From Arthrobacter sp. Hiyo8 (lineage in GTDB: Bacteria > Actinomycetota > Actinomycetes > Actinomycetales > Micrococcaceae): a stretch of DNA of 64,000 nt. A model generated the notes under the pieces. That model saw only the letters and a list, made by a program, of their open reading frames with translations, was not told where the DNA came from and ran no database searches. The stretch lies in contig AP014719.1 of the NCBI GenBank assembly GCA_001549895.1, forward strand, positions 620,001-684,000, in the 5' to 3' direction. Shown here in pieces: positions 49,601 to 59,747 of the stretch. The translations under genes were made by a program, and so were the position numbers. Numbering within the stretch: position 1 is the stretch's first letter; each line of letters opens with the position of its first letter.

Positions 49601-51288
49601 GTTGCCGTTGGGACCGATGGCGCACTTCAGCGAGGTCACGAGCTCTTCGCGGATCGCGTCCAAGGGCGGGTTGGTGACCTGGGCGAAAGACTGCACGAAG
49701 TAGTCGAACAGCAAGCGCGGGCGCTTGGACAGCACGGCAACCGGAGTGTCGGAGCCCATGGCGCCGAGCGGTTCGGCCCGGTCCGGGCCATCGGCCCGAG
49801 GAGGATCTTCAACTCCTCGGTGGTGTAGCCGAACGTCCGCTGGCGGATGTTCACGGACGCAGCCGTGTGCAGCACGTGCTCGCGCTCGGGTAGCTCGTTG
49901 AGGTCGATCAGGTTGTCCTTGACCCATTCAGCCCAAGGGTTGGCCGCGGCCACCTCGGCCTTGACCTCGGCGTCGTCGATGATGCGACCGGCTTCGGTGT
50001 CCACCAGGAACATCTTCCCCGGCGAAACACGGCCCTTCTTGACCACCTTGGCCGGTTCGACCTCGATCACGCCGACTTCGGAGGCGAAGACGATCAGGCC
50101 GTCTTCGGTGATCCAGTAACGGCCGGGGCGCAGGCCATTGCGGTCAAGGGTCGCACCAACGAGGTTGCCGTCGGTGAAGGACACCGCCGCCGGACCGTCC
50201 CACGGCTCCATGAGCAGGGAGTGGTACTCGTAGAAGGCGCGGCGTGCCGGATCCATCGTGGCGTGGTTTTCCCACGCCTCGGGGATCATCATCATGATCG
50301 AATGCGTGATGGGCCGCCCGGAAAGCCAGAGCAGCTCGGCAACCTCATCGAAGGACGCGGAGTCCGAGGCACCCGGCGTGCAGATGGGGTACAACTCCTC
50401 CGGGGAGTCGCCCAGCAGCGGGTTCGCGAGTTGGGACTGGCGCGCCCGCATCCAGTTCCGGTTGCCCTTGACGGTGTTGATTTCGCCGTTGTGGGCGATG
50501 GTGCGGAAGGGCTGGGCGAGCGGCCACGACGGGAACGTGTTCGTGGAAAAGCGCGAGTGCACGATCGCAAGCTTGGTCTTGAAGCGCTTGTCCGAGAGAT
50601 CCGGGTAGAACGGCTCCAGCTGGGCAGTGGTCAACATGCCCTTGTACACGATGGTGCGCGAGGACAGCGACGGGAAGTAGACGCCGAACTTGTTCTGGGC
50701 ACGCTTGCGGATACGCCAGGCCCGGGAGTCGAGTTCATTCCGGTCCAGCACTTCGCCCGTCGCGGAAGCAAGGAACGGCTGCGCGAAGTAAGGCATGCAG
50801 GCACGGGCCATGGCGCCGACCAGGTCCCCGACCACCGGCACTTCACGCCAGCCAAGGACCGTCAGTCCCTCATCGACTGCAAGCGCCTCGATGCCGGCCT
50901 TTGCGGTCTCTGCTTCGCGGGTTTCAGCAGGCAGGAAGGCGGTGCCCACCACGTACTGGCCGGGTGCGGGGAGCTCGAACTCAGTGACGGCCCGGAAGAA
51001 TTCGTCCGGAACCTGCATGAGGAGCCCGGCGCCGTCGCCCGTGCCTTCGTCGGCGCCCACGGCGCCGCGGTGTTCGAGGTTGCGCAGGGCAGTCAGTGCC
51101 GCTTCCACGATGTCATAGCCGGGTTCACCACGCAGGGTGGCGATAATGGCCAGGCCGCAAGCGTCCTTCTCCTGCTCAGGGTTGTAGAGTCCCTGGGCTT
51201 CCGGGAGCGCAGCGAAACGCTTGAAGGGCGAGATGGCCCCCTGCGGTTCGACTGTTTCGGACCAGCTTGGGTTATGAAGATGGGTCAT
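46677..51288 (-). CDS. gltB: Glutamate synthase large subunit (two frame breaks)
   Basis: This enzyme transfers the glutamine amide to 2-oxoglutarate; about 1,537 residues after repair. The N-terminal amidotransferase starts at the Cys of [20 protein letters not shown], and [20 protein letters not shown] and [20 protein letters not shown] follow. The FMN/3Fe-4S synthase domain has [20 protein letters not shown], and [20 protein letters not shown] binds the cluster. The C-terminal beta-helix domain ends the protein. Breaks lie near 49790 (GGCCCGG(G)ACC) and 49342 (GGGCCCC read as GGGCCC). I chose ATG 51288 (MTHLHNPSW) because the longer frame start lacks a ribosome site. Confidence 0.94.
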
Positions 51289-51419
51289 TGAAGACGTCCT
51301 TCCTCGAGATCGTGCGAATGGAAGGGACAACGTTGGCCCCACCTTGCCTGCCGTGTGACGGCATAACAAAGCGCTAGTTACTTGAAATTGTAGGTCAGCG
51401 GGCAAGTCGCAACGAACAG

Positions 51420-52759
51420 TTACGCATGCCCCTGACCCAAGCTTGACCGCGGAGCCTCTGTGTGCTGCCGGGCGACTGCCAAGTGTGCCACGACGCTGTG
51501 GCCGGGGGCCTCTGGGCGGTAGCCCGGTTCCCCTGTGCCGTAGCGCTGGCTACTTGGTGCTGCCAGCTTCCGGCCCGGATCCGGGGCGCTGCTGGCGGTG
51601 GTTTCGGTGGACGCGGAGCCGGAATCCGACGTGACGCCGGCGTGTGACTCCTCGGCCGTTTCCGTAGGCTCAGCAGTATGGCCCAGATCGCTTTGGTTAT
51701 TCCGGAGATTACCATGCGCACCGGTATCTGAGACAGATCCGTCCGTATCATGGGCCTTCGCATCGGTCACAATTGTGCTGTCCGTCTCAGTGGCAGCAGT
51801 CGGCTCATCGGCATTTGAGTTGGCGGCGGGCTCATCTTCGTCGGTTGTCACCGCGGAGGGCTCCCTGCCGGGAAGGTACGCTGTGTCCGGCTCCGGCCTG
51901 CCGCGCAGGCTCAGGGCGATGAAGATGATGAGCGCCGCGACGAAGACGAAGATGCTCGTCCATACGTTGAGCCGCGTCGTGATGCCGAAGAGGTTGATCT
52001 GTTCGGCATCGTCGATCCGCAACGCTTCGATCCAGACGCGGCCAAGCGTGTAGTAGATGGCATACAGCCAGAAGAGCCTGCCACGGCGGAAATGGAAGCG
52101 GCGGTCCAGGACGAGGAGGACCACGACGCCGACGATGTTCCAGAGGGATTCGTAAAGGAACGTCGGGTGGAAGAGCGTGTCGCTGGGCATTCCGGCCGGG
52201 AAATTGGGGCTGTTGGGATCTATTTGGAGGCCCCACGGCAAGGTGGTGGGTCCGCCGAAGAGTTCCTGGTTGAACCAGTTTCCCCAACGTCCGATCGCTT
52301 GCGCCAGCAGCAGCCCGGGGCTGCGGCATCCAGGAAGGCCGTGAGCTTGACGCCGGACCGGCGGCAACCAAGCCACGCACCGACAACGCCGAGAACCACG
52401 GCACCCCAGATACCCAGGCCGCCTCGCCAGATCTGCGGGATCAGGGAGAGGTCGCCCGTGCCGTTGAAGCCGGGGCCGAAGTAGGCGTCCGGTGAGGAGA
52501 TGACGTGGTAGAGCCGGCCGCCCACGATGCCGAAGGGGATGGCCCAGATGGCGATGTCCCACAGGCTGCCTTCCGGGGTGCCGCGGCGCTTCCAGCGCAC
52601 GGCGGTGAGCCACAGGCCCAGGATGATGCCCAGAAGAATGCACAGGGCGTACGCATGGATGCGCAGAGTCCCCCACGGCAGCGGAATATCAAATCCGGAC
52701 CATGAGGGGCTCGGAATGCTCATGGGAGCCATTGCCGCGACGTGGAGGAGACTCTGCAT
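51420..52759 (-). CDS. lgt: Prolipoprotein diacylglyceryl transferase with long acidic tail (one frame break)
   Basis: This membrane enzyme attaches diacylglycerol to the lipobox cysteine of prolipoproteins; about 447 residues after repair. The Lgt signature is QAIGRWGNWFNQELFGGPTT and helices such as YALCILLGIILGLWLTAVRW surround it. The break is near 52317, where GGGCCTG lost one C. After the last helix (TSIFVFVAALIIFIALSLRG) about 160 residues follow that are rich in Glu, Asp, Thr and Ala and look disordered, ending with basic residues. The start may be ATG 52759 or the later MSIPSPSW at 52723. Long tails on Lgt are known in other high-GC actinobacteria. Confidence 0.93.
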
Positions 52760-52778
52760 TGTCTACGCTTTTCCTTTT

Positions 52779-53589
52779 CTAGGCCTGCGCTGTTGCGCGG
52801 CCGAGGCCGGCGCTGAGGTTCTTGGTGAGTTGCGCGACGGCGTCAACGCCGCCGTCGCGGATTGCCGCGACCAGCGCGGTACCGACGATCACGCCGTCGG
52901 CGTAAGCGGCGATCTCGCGGACATGGTCCGCGGTGGAGACACCGAGTCCGACGCAAACCCGTTCGGCGCCGGCAGCATGCGTATCGGCCACAACCTTCTC
53001 CGCGGCGCTACTGACTGACTGCCGGGCTCCGGTGACACCCATGATGGAGACGGCGTAGACGAAGCCGCGGCTTGCCTCCACCGTCATGGCCAGGCGTTCC
53101 GGCGTGGACGACGGGGCAACGAGGAAGACCCGGTCGAGTCCGTACTTGTCCGAAGCTTCAAACCATTCGGCTGCCTCGTCCGGAATGAGGTCCGGCGTGA
53201 TGAGCCGGCTCCCCCGGCCTCGGCCAGCCTGCGCGAGAACTCGTCGACGCCCATGCGCATGACCGGGTTCCAGTAGGTCATGACCAACACGGCGGCGTCG
53301 GTGGCCGCAGTGATGCCCGCTACGACGTCGAAGACACTGGCGACGCGAAACCGTTGGCGATTGCCTCTGTGGTCGCAGCCTGGATGACGGCGCCGTCCAT
53401 GACGGGGTCCGAATACGGGATGCCGATTTCAATGAGGTCCGCGCCGTTGCGGGCCATGGCAATTCCGGCGTCGATGCTTGACTGAACGTCCGGGTAGCCT
53501 GCCGGCAGGTATCCGATCAACGCGGCCCGGCCTTGAGCCTTCGCGCGGTCGATCGCGGCCGCGGACTTGCTGCTCATCTGCTCAGTCAT
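52779..53589 (-). CDS. trpA: Tryptophan synthase alpha subunit (two frame breaks)
   Basis: This subunit cleaves indole-3-glycerol phosphate to indole and glyceraldehyde 3-phosphate; about 270 residues after repair. ALIGYLPAGYPDVQSSIDAG precedes the catalytic Glu in DLIEIGIPYSDPVMDGAVIQ. Breaks lie near 53345 and 53207 (GCCGG(G/C)CTC). After these LITPDLIPDEAAEWFEASDK, RGFVYAVSIMGVTGARQSV and VCVGLGVSTADHVREIAAYA follow. The ATG overlaps the trpB stop (TGATG), coupling the subunits of one complex. lgt follows 20 nt on, as in related genomes. Confidence 0.94.
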
Positions 53590-54979
53590 CAGTTTTGGCC
53601 CCCGTTTGCTTCGTCAATGCTGATCTCAAGGTTGCTGCGTTCGGACGGGCCCTTGGGCTTGCGCGTGGACAGGGTGGTGCCCTTGACGTTGCCGTTTTCA
53701 TCCAACATGTGGAACCATTCGGCGGCCGTTTCCACGTCCTTGTCACCGCGTCCGGACAGGTTCACGATGATGATCGTATCCGCCGGGTTGTCCTTGCCCT
53801 CGGTGAGCTGCTTGCCCACCTTGATGGCACCGGCCAGGGCGTGCGAGGACTCGATGGCGGGGATGATGCCTTCAGTCCGGCAGAGCAAGCGGAACGCGTC
53901 CATGGCCTCGGTGTCCGTGATGGGCTCGTACGTCACGCGGCCGATGTCCGCGAGGTACGAGTGCTCAGGACCCACGCTCGGGTAGTCCAGGCCTGCGGAA
54001 ATCGAGTGGGACTCGATGGTCTGGCCGTCTTCGTCCTGCATGAGGTAGGACCGGGCACCGTGCAGCACGCCAGGGCGTCCTAGGGTGATGGCGGCCGCGT
54101 GGCGGCCGGTTTCGACGCCGTCGCCGCCGGCTTCAAAGCCGTAGATCTTCACCGAGGCGTCATCCAGGAAGCTATGGAAGATGCCGATGGCATTGGAACC
54201 GCCACCGATGCAGGCACAGACGGCGTCCGGAAGTTTGCCGGTCTGCTCCAGGATCTGGGCGCGAGCCTCCTCCCCGATGACCTCGTGGAAGAAACGCACC
54301 ATCGCAGGGAAGGGGTGCGCACCGGCAGCGGTGCCCAGCAAGTAGTGGGTGTTGTCCACGTTGGAAACCCAGTCGCGGAGCGCGTCGTTGATGGCGTCCT
54401 TGAGCGTCTGTGATCCGTTCGTCACGGGAACCACGGTAGCGCCGAGGAGCTGCATGCGGGCCACGTTGAGTGCCTGGCGGCGGCAGTCCTCCGCGCCCAT
54501 GTAGACGACGCATTCCAGGCCGAGGAGGGCCGCGGCGGTGGCGCTGGCAACTCCGTGCTGGCCGGCGCCGGTCTCAGCGATGACGCGGGTCTTGCCCATG
54601 CGCTTCGCGAGCAAAGCCTGGCCGAGGACGTTGTTGATCTTGTGGGATCCGGTGTGGTTCAGGTCTTCGCGCTTGAGGAAGATGCGGGCCCGCCGGCGTG
54701 CTGGGAGAAACGCTTGGCTTCCGTGAGCAGCGACGGACGGCCCGAGTAGTTCTTGTTGAGGTCCTTCAGCTGGGCAAGGAACTCCGGATCGGCTTTGGCC
54801 TTCTCGAACGTGTCCTCGACCTCGTCCAGGGCGGCGATGAGGGACTCGGGCATCCAGCGTCCACCGTACGAGCCGAAGTACGGCCCGGCGGCGTTGCGGA
54901 GCGAGGCTCCACCTTGTAGGAATGCGTCTGCCACGTTCTCTTGCGAGTTGGCTGTTGATGCGTCCACCATCAGTCTCAC
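53589..54979 (-). CDS. trpB: Tryptophan synthase beta subunit (one frame break)
   Basis: This PLP enzyme joins indole and serine to tryptophan; about 464 residues after repair. [20 protein letters not shown] starts the conserved part; the PLP lysine lies in [20 protein letters not shown], the catalytic Glu in [20 protein letters not shown], and [20 protein letters not shown] binds phosphate. The break is near 54690, where GGCGGGGCCCGC lost one G, just before ARIFLKRED. Start is GTG 54979 or ATG 54970. It lies between trpC and trpA. Confidence 0.95.
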
Positions 54980-55078
54980 CGTCCTGTTCAGTTGGTAGTT
55001 GGGTATTTCCAGGAGCCACAGGACAGCTACCAGCCGCGTCTGCTGCTGTCCGGGTCCACGCCGCGAATCAGGCCTGTC

Positions 55079-55897
55079 TCAGGTCCTGACGGCGATGGCG
55101 GCAGCTCCGGCCGCCTTGAATTCGCTGATCCGCTCGCGCGGGGTGGAGTCGCTGACAAGGGCTTCGCCCACAAGGATTGCGTCGGCACCGTTCCCCGCAT
55201 AATGCGCGACGTCGTCGGCGTTCCGGACGCCGGACTCGGCCACGACCACCGCTCCCGCCGGAATGCTTCCGGCGAGCGAGGCAAACAGGGAGCGGTCGAC
55301 GTCGAGCGTCTTGAGGTTGCGGACGTTCACGCCGATGATCCGGGCCTGGGCCGCGGCCGCACGCTCGATTTCCTCGGGCGTGTGGGTTTCCACCAGGACG
55401 TTCATGCCGAGCTCGTGGCTCAACGCGCTGAATTCCCGCAGCTGTGCGTCCGATAGCGCCGCGACGATCAGCAGGATGAGGTCCGCGCCATGGGCGCGGG
55501 CTTCCCAGATCTGGTACTCGTCAACCGTGAAGTCCTTGCGCAGCAACGGAATGTCGACGGCGGCACGCACCGCGTCGAGGTCCGCCAGGGACCCGTTGAA
55601 GCGCCTCTGCTCGGTGAGGACGCTGATCACGGAGGCACCGCCGTCGGCGTACTGCACCGCAAGGGCCGCGGGGTCGACGATGCTCGCCAGATCGCCCTTG
55701 GAGGGGCTGCGGCGCTTGATTTCCGCGATGACCTTCAGTTCGTCGCGGCTGGCCGCCGGACCGCCCAAGGCAGCCCACGCGTCCAGCGCAGGCGCGGTGG
55801 CCGCGGCGCGCTCTTTCAGCTCGTCGAGGGAAACAAGACGGCGGCGGGCCTCCATGTCCTCCCTGACACCGACGATGATGTCATCAAGAACGGTCAC
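55079..55897 (-). CDS. trpC: Indole-3-glycerol phosphate synthase
   Basis: This is an intact 272-residue TIM barrel closing the indole ring in tryptophan synthesis. VIAEIKRRSPSKGDLASIVD contains the substrate Lys and Glu, SVLTEQRRFNGSLADLDAVR and PLLRKDFTVDEYQIWEARAH carry the general acid Lys, and VNVRNLKTLDVDRSLF and VAESGVRNADDVAHYAGNGA the phosphate site. The frame is open further upstream, but GTG 55897 is the start that fits the family. It lies 2 nt after the stop of the HGxxPAAW gene. There is no trpD or trpG in this window. Confidence 0.95.
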   Translation of the reverse strand: MTVLDDIIVGVREDMEARRRLVSLDELKERAAATAPALDAWAALGGPAASRDELKVIAEIKRRSPSKGDLASIVDPAALAVQYADGGASVISVLTEQRRFNGSLADLDAVRAAVDIPLLRKDFTVDEYQIWEARAHGADLILLIVAALSDAQLREFSALSHELGMNVLVETHTPEEIERAAAAQARIIGVNVRNLKTLDVDRSLFASLAGSIPAGAVVVAESGVRNADDVAHYAGNGADAILVGEALVSDSTPRERISEFKAAGAAAIAVRT

Positions 55898-55899
55898 AG

Positions 55900-56171
55900 T
55901 CAGTGGCCGGCGTTCTTCAGCTTGCTGCCGTCGACGCCGTAGCCGGCCTTGCGCATGGCCCAGCCGGCAATCAGGCCGGCCACCATCACGACGATGCCGG
56001 CGATGAAGATGGGGTGCTGGCGATGACAAAGGCGATGGAGGACACCAAGGCCCCTACCAGCATGACAATCACGCAGGTCCACGCGGCCGGGCTGTTGCCG
56101 TGGCCGATGGCGTCGCTGTGGCTCGCAGCGGTCACAGGGGCCTTGCTCGCGGACACTGTGGTTTTGCTCAT
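55900..56171 (-). CDS. HGxxPAAW-motif membrane protein (one frame break)
   Basis: This is a protein of about 90 residues with two membrane spans. The motif HGNSPAAW (residues 24-31), which names an actinobacterial family of unknown function, precedes the first span (TCVIVMLVGALVSSIAFVIA). The break is near 56010, where AGCCACCCC seems to have lost one C. Then HPIFIAGIVVMVAGLIAGWA and MRKAGYGVDGSKLKNAGH end the protein. It lies between the Trp-associated membrane protein and trpC genes in the same direction, so it is cotranscribed with the trp genes. Confidence 0.8.
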
Positions 56172-56260
56172 GTGAAAATCTCCTCAGGATGAATACTGCT
56201 TACATTCTGCCATTTATTGACCGCACCCGGGACATCGTCCGACGTCCGGACAGTCGGGTC

Positions 56261-56865
56261 TTACGTAGGGTCTTCTCCGCGCGAGAGGCTGTCCCAGCTA
56301 TCGATCTCGTCGACCGGCCCGGAACCCGCGAGGGCCGCCCTGCTGGCGACGTCGTACTTGGTGCGCGCCTTCCAGTGCCGGCCCGCGAGCGGCAGCAGGC
56401 CGCCGCACAAAGCGAGCAGGCCCGCAGCCACGACCGCGAGCACCGGGAACACAGTGGACGACGCAGCTGCCTGCCCACCCGAAATCCCGGTGGTCGCCGC
56501 AATGGTTCCCTGCGCCGCGCCGAGGGGATCCGCCAGGACGGTCACCGCGGCAATGAGGATCCCTGCCGAGGCAAGCACGATGATCGTTGCAATGATCCAG
56601 CGTGAAACCTTGCCCGCGATGGACGATGCCAGTCCCCCGGCAAGTGCCACGAGCGCGAGTGCGGTCACCGCAGTTGCCGCTTTGCTCCCCTGGACGTGGA
56701 GATCGGCATTCGCCGCGGCAGCGGGATCGAGCCGGACGTTGATCCAGGTCTGTGTGGTAGTCCCGAAAACGGCGAGGGCAAGAATTGCCATGCCGAGCAC
56801 GACATTGCCTTTCCGTGCCCACACGGGAGGCTTGGTGGTGGCCGGCTGAGGGCGGGCAGCGCTCA
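56261..56865 (-). CDS. Trp biosynthesis-associated membrane protein (TIGR02234 type)
   Basis: This is an intact membrane protein of 201 residues from a GTG at 56865 overlapping the trpE stop. Four hydrophobic segments are visible, including [60 protein letters not shown] and [20 protein letters not shown]. The W-x-N-V segment after the first span (TWINVRLD) is typical. The family is found only within actinobacterial trp operons and its role is not established. In the given frame it runs on from trpE because of a break in trpE, so it must not be read as a trpE fusion. Confidence 0.87.
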
Positions 56866-58441
56866 CAGGCCGGGGTTCCCGTCGACGACCGTCTCCACGG
56901 AAACTGGGTCCGGGGAAATGTTGTGGAGCGATCCCGCGGTGTGCACGGCACGCAAGGGGCCGCCGCCTTGTTGACAGTCTCGAGCGCTTCGGAAGGCTTG
57001 TGGGAATCGGCCACGATCCCGCCGCCCGCCTGGACGTAGGCCCGGCCCTCACGCAACAATGCCGAACGGATGGCGATCGCCATGTCCATATCGCCTGCGA
57101 AGTCCAGGTAACCCACCACGCCGCCGTAGATGCCGCGCCGGTGAGGTTCGAGTTCGTCCAGGAGACGCAAGGCGCGCGGCTTGGGGCACCGGAGAGCGTA
57201 CCGGCCGGGAAGGTAGCCTTCAGCACGTCGTATGCCTTCGCCCCGGGCGCCAACTCTCCGACCACCGTGGACACGAGGTGCATGATGTGGCTGAAGCGTT
57301 CCACCTCCATGAACTGCGTAACGTCCACGGTTCCTGCAACGCAGACCTTGGACAGGTCGTTCCGGGACAAGTCCACGAGCATGAGGTGTTCGGCGCGCTC
57401 CTTCTGGTCCGCGAGCAACTCGGTGGCCAGCGCCTTGTCGGCCTCGACGGTCTTGCCTCGGGGCCGCGAACCGGCAATGGGGTGGGTGATGACCTCATTG
57501 CCCGTGACGGTCACCAAGGCCTCGGGAGAGGAACCGACAATCGTGTATTCGCGGCCGTCCGGATCTTCGAGGCTGAAGAGGTACATGTACGGGCTCGGGT
57601 TGGTGTTGCGCAGCACGCGGTAGACATCCAGCGGATCCGCGGCACACTCCATTTCGAAGCGTCGCGAAATGACCACTTGGAAGACCTCGCCGTCTACGAT
57701 GGCTTCCTTGCCGCGGTCGATCGCGTTGAGGTATTCCTGCTCGTTCCAACGTTCCTGGACGCTCGACGCGAAGTCGAGGGCTTCGGACTGCAACACCGAT
57801 ACGGGCTGCTTCACGGGGGTGCTGATCTGGTCCAGCAGTCGCTTCACACGGGCGACCGCGTCGTGCCAGGCTTCGTCGACGCGTTCGGAACTGTTGTCGA
57901 AATTGATCGCGTTGGCAATCAGCAGGACGGTGCCGTCCATGTTGTCGTGGACAGCCATGTCGGTGACAAGGTTCAGGGCCAGTTCCGGCAGGTGGAGGTC
58001 ATCTTCCGGGGGGCTGGTCAGCTTTTCCCAATGCCGGACGGTTTCCCACCCGAGGAAGCCGACCAGGCCGGAGGTGAAGGGCGGAAGGTCCGGGAAACGG
58101 TCCGTCTGCAGGGCTGCAATGGTGTCACGGACGGCGTCGACCGGGCTGCCGTCTACCGGCACGCCGACGGGAGGTTCGCCGATCCAGTGGGCCTGGCCGT
58201 CCTTGCTGGTCAGCGTTGCACGCGAACGGGAGCCAATGAAGGAATAGCGTGACCATGCTCCGCCGACGGCTGCCGACTCCAGGAGGAAGGTGCCGGGCTG
58301 GCCCTGGGCCAGCTTGCGGTAGAGCCCGATGGGAGTCTCGGCGTCGGCCAATACCCTGAGCCGGACCGGGATGACCCGGCTGTGTGCGGCGAGTTCGCGG
58401 AACTCCTCCAGGCCCGGGCTGATGATTCCAAGGTCCTGCAT
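56862..58441 (-). CDS. trpE: Anthranilate synthase component I (two frame breaks)
   Basis: This enzyme makes anthranilate from chorismate with ammonia from TrpG; about 526 residues after repair. The feedback site LLESAAVGG...RYSFIG is near residue 55. The chorismate-binding domain includes [60 protein letters not shown] and, after the break near 57172 (GCCCCCAAG less one C), [20 protein letters not shown] and [20 protein letters not shown]. The second break is near 56955 (GGCCCCC less one C), then [12 protein letters not shown] ends at the TGA at 56864-56862. The gene follows hisI after 55 nt, so no leader-peptide attenuator is possible there. Confidence 0.95.
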
Positions 58442-58496
58442 GGTTTGTGTTCTCCGCCTTCTTGTGTGCTTGCCTCAGTGGATGGTGTGTGGTGGG

Positions 58497-58925
58497 CTAG
58501 TCCCGCTCGCCTGTCACGGCTGCGAGGCTGCGGTCATCGAAGCAGGTGCGTGTACCGGTGTGGCAGGCCGCACCCACTTGGTCGACGCGGACCAGGAGGG
58601 CATCGCCGTCGCAGTCCAGGGCCACCGATTTCACGAACTGGACGTGCCCGGAGGTGTCTCCCTTGCGCCAGTATTCCTGGCGGGAGCGGGAGTAGAACGT
58701 CACGCGTCCCGTGGTCAGCGTCCGGTGCAAAGCTTCGTCGTCCATCCAGCCCAGCATGAGCACTTCGTCGGTGTCGAACTGCTGGATGATCGCTGCCACG
58801 AGACCGGCGGAATCGCGCTTCAGCGCGGTGGCCAGCTCATGCGGGAGCGGGCTGACGGGCGCGACGGCGGGCTCCGCGGCGAAAGCGGCGGCGGGCGTGG
58901 CTGGGGGTGTTGACTGCTCAGACAT
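58497..58925 (-). CDS. hisI: Phosphoribosyl-AMP cyclohydrolase
   Basis: This is an intact 142-residue zinc enzyme of histidine synthesis that opens the adenine ring of PR-AMP. After an alanine-rich N-terminal extension come [40 protein letters not shown] and [20 protein letters not shown] followed by TGTRTCF. The metal ligands Asp/Cys/Cys/Cys are in DCDGD, AACH and RTCF. It is fused to nothing; the pyrophosphatase HisE is separate at 61566. It is cotranscribed with trpE. Confidence 0.95.
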   Translation of the reverse strand: MSEQSTPPATPAAAFAAEPAVAPVSPLPHELATALKRDSAGLVAAIIQQFDTDEVLMLGWMDDEALHRTLTTGRVTFYSRSRQEYWRKGDTSGHVQFVKSVALDCDGDALLVRVDQVGAACHTGTRTCFDDRSLAAVTGERD

Positions 58926-59014
58926 CAGATCAAGTCTAGTGCCTCAAGTGGAGCCGAAATTCAGCGGCGGTTCCACTGCGCAACAGAGCGCGTCTCGTGC
59001 TAGTTTCACAAGTG

Positions 59015-59659
59015 ATGCATTTCGTCGATCCCTCCCGCGAAGTACTGGCCGAAACACTCCTGGCGGCCGGACCTGACTCCCCCACGCTCTGCGAAGGGTG
59101 GCTGACGAAGGACCTCGCGGCGCACTTGTACTTGCGGGAGCGCAAAGCGGCCGTCGGTATCGGCTTGCTCATCAAGAGCCTCGCCAGGGCCTCCGATAAA
59201 GCCACTGCCAAACTGGCCTCGAAGCTCAAAACGCCGGAAGATTACGCCGAGCTGGTGAATACCTTCCGCTCGGGGCCACCCGCGTTGTCTCCCCTGAAGA
59301 TCAAGGCCCTCGACGAGTCCTCGAACCTCATTGAGTATTTCGTGCACACGGAAGACATCCGCCGGGCCGGAGACCGCTGGGCTCCGCGGGCCTTGGACGA
59401 GGAATACTCGGACGCCCTGTGGGATGAACTGATCAAGCGTGCCGCCATTCTCTACCGCGGCGTGGACCTCGGAATCGTGTTGGTCCGCCCTACCGGTCCG
59501 CGCCATGTTGCCAAGCGGGCACCCGTATCCGTCGCCATCGTGGGCGAGCCCGGTGAGCTCCTGATGCACGCCCACGGCCGCACGCATCACGCGCTGGTCA
59601 CCTTCGAAGGCCAGCCCGACGCCGTCGCCCTGCTCCAGTCAGCCGAAGTCGGCCTCTAA
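59015..59659 (+). CDS. TIGR03085-type DinB/maleylpyruvate isomerase-like protein
   Basis: This is an intact protein of 214 residues, the only + strand gene between hisI and hisF. The N-terminal helical DinB-like fold shows REVLAETLLAAGPDSPTLCE and GWLTKDLAAHLYLRERKAAV, with the metal His in the latter. NLIEYFVHTEDIRRAGDRWA is the family core (HxED), and HGRTHHALVTFEGQPDAVAL lies at the end. Family members are mycothiol-dependent-like or of unknown function. I chose ATG 59015 because it matches the family start (MHFVDPSREV). It is convergent with hisF; a long inverted repeat lies between. Confidence 0.85.
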   Translation: MHFVDPSREVLAETLLAAGPDSPTLCEGWLTKDLAAHLYLRERKAAVGIGLLIKSLARASDKATAKLASKLKTPEDYAELVNTFRSGPPALSPLKIKALDESSNLIEYFVHTEDIRRAGDRWAPRALDEEYSDALWDELIKRAAILYRGVDLGIVLVRPTGPRHVAKRAPVSVAIVGEPGELLMHAHGRTHHALVTFEGQPDAVALLQSAEVGL

Positions 59660-59672
59660 CCCGCTCGTTAAA

Positions 59673-59738
59673 CCCAACTAGCTCGCAGTTGTTGTCGTTA
59701 TGAGGGCTCAAAACGACAACAACTGCGAGCTAGTTGGG
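59673..59738. repeat. 27-bp perfect inverted repeat between convergent genes
   Basis: CCCAACTAGCTCGCAGTTGT and its next 7 bases (59673-59699) are exactly mirrored by 59712-59738 across a 12-nt centre. The arms hold AACTGCGAGCTAGTTGGG. It lies between the TIGR03085 stop and the hisF stop. The structure is much longer and less GC-rich than a normal terminator and has no U-run after the stem. It may be a bidirectional terminator or an interspersed REP/MITE-like element. Confidence 0.85.
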
Positions 59739-59747
59739 CGGGACCCG

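Noticed and set aside
46677..51288. Programmed frameshifting as the cause of split genes
   Set aside because: No slippery heptamer or downstream structure recurs at the breaks. They occur in unrelated genes and always look like loss of one G or C.
56261..58441. An apparent fusion of anthranilate synthase to a membrane protein
   Set aside because: The fusion arises from a break in trpE near 57172. The membrane protein has its own GTG start at 56865 overlapping the true trpE stop.
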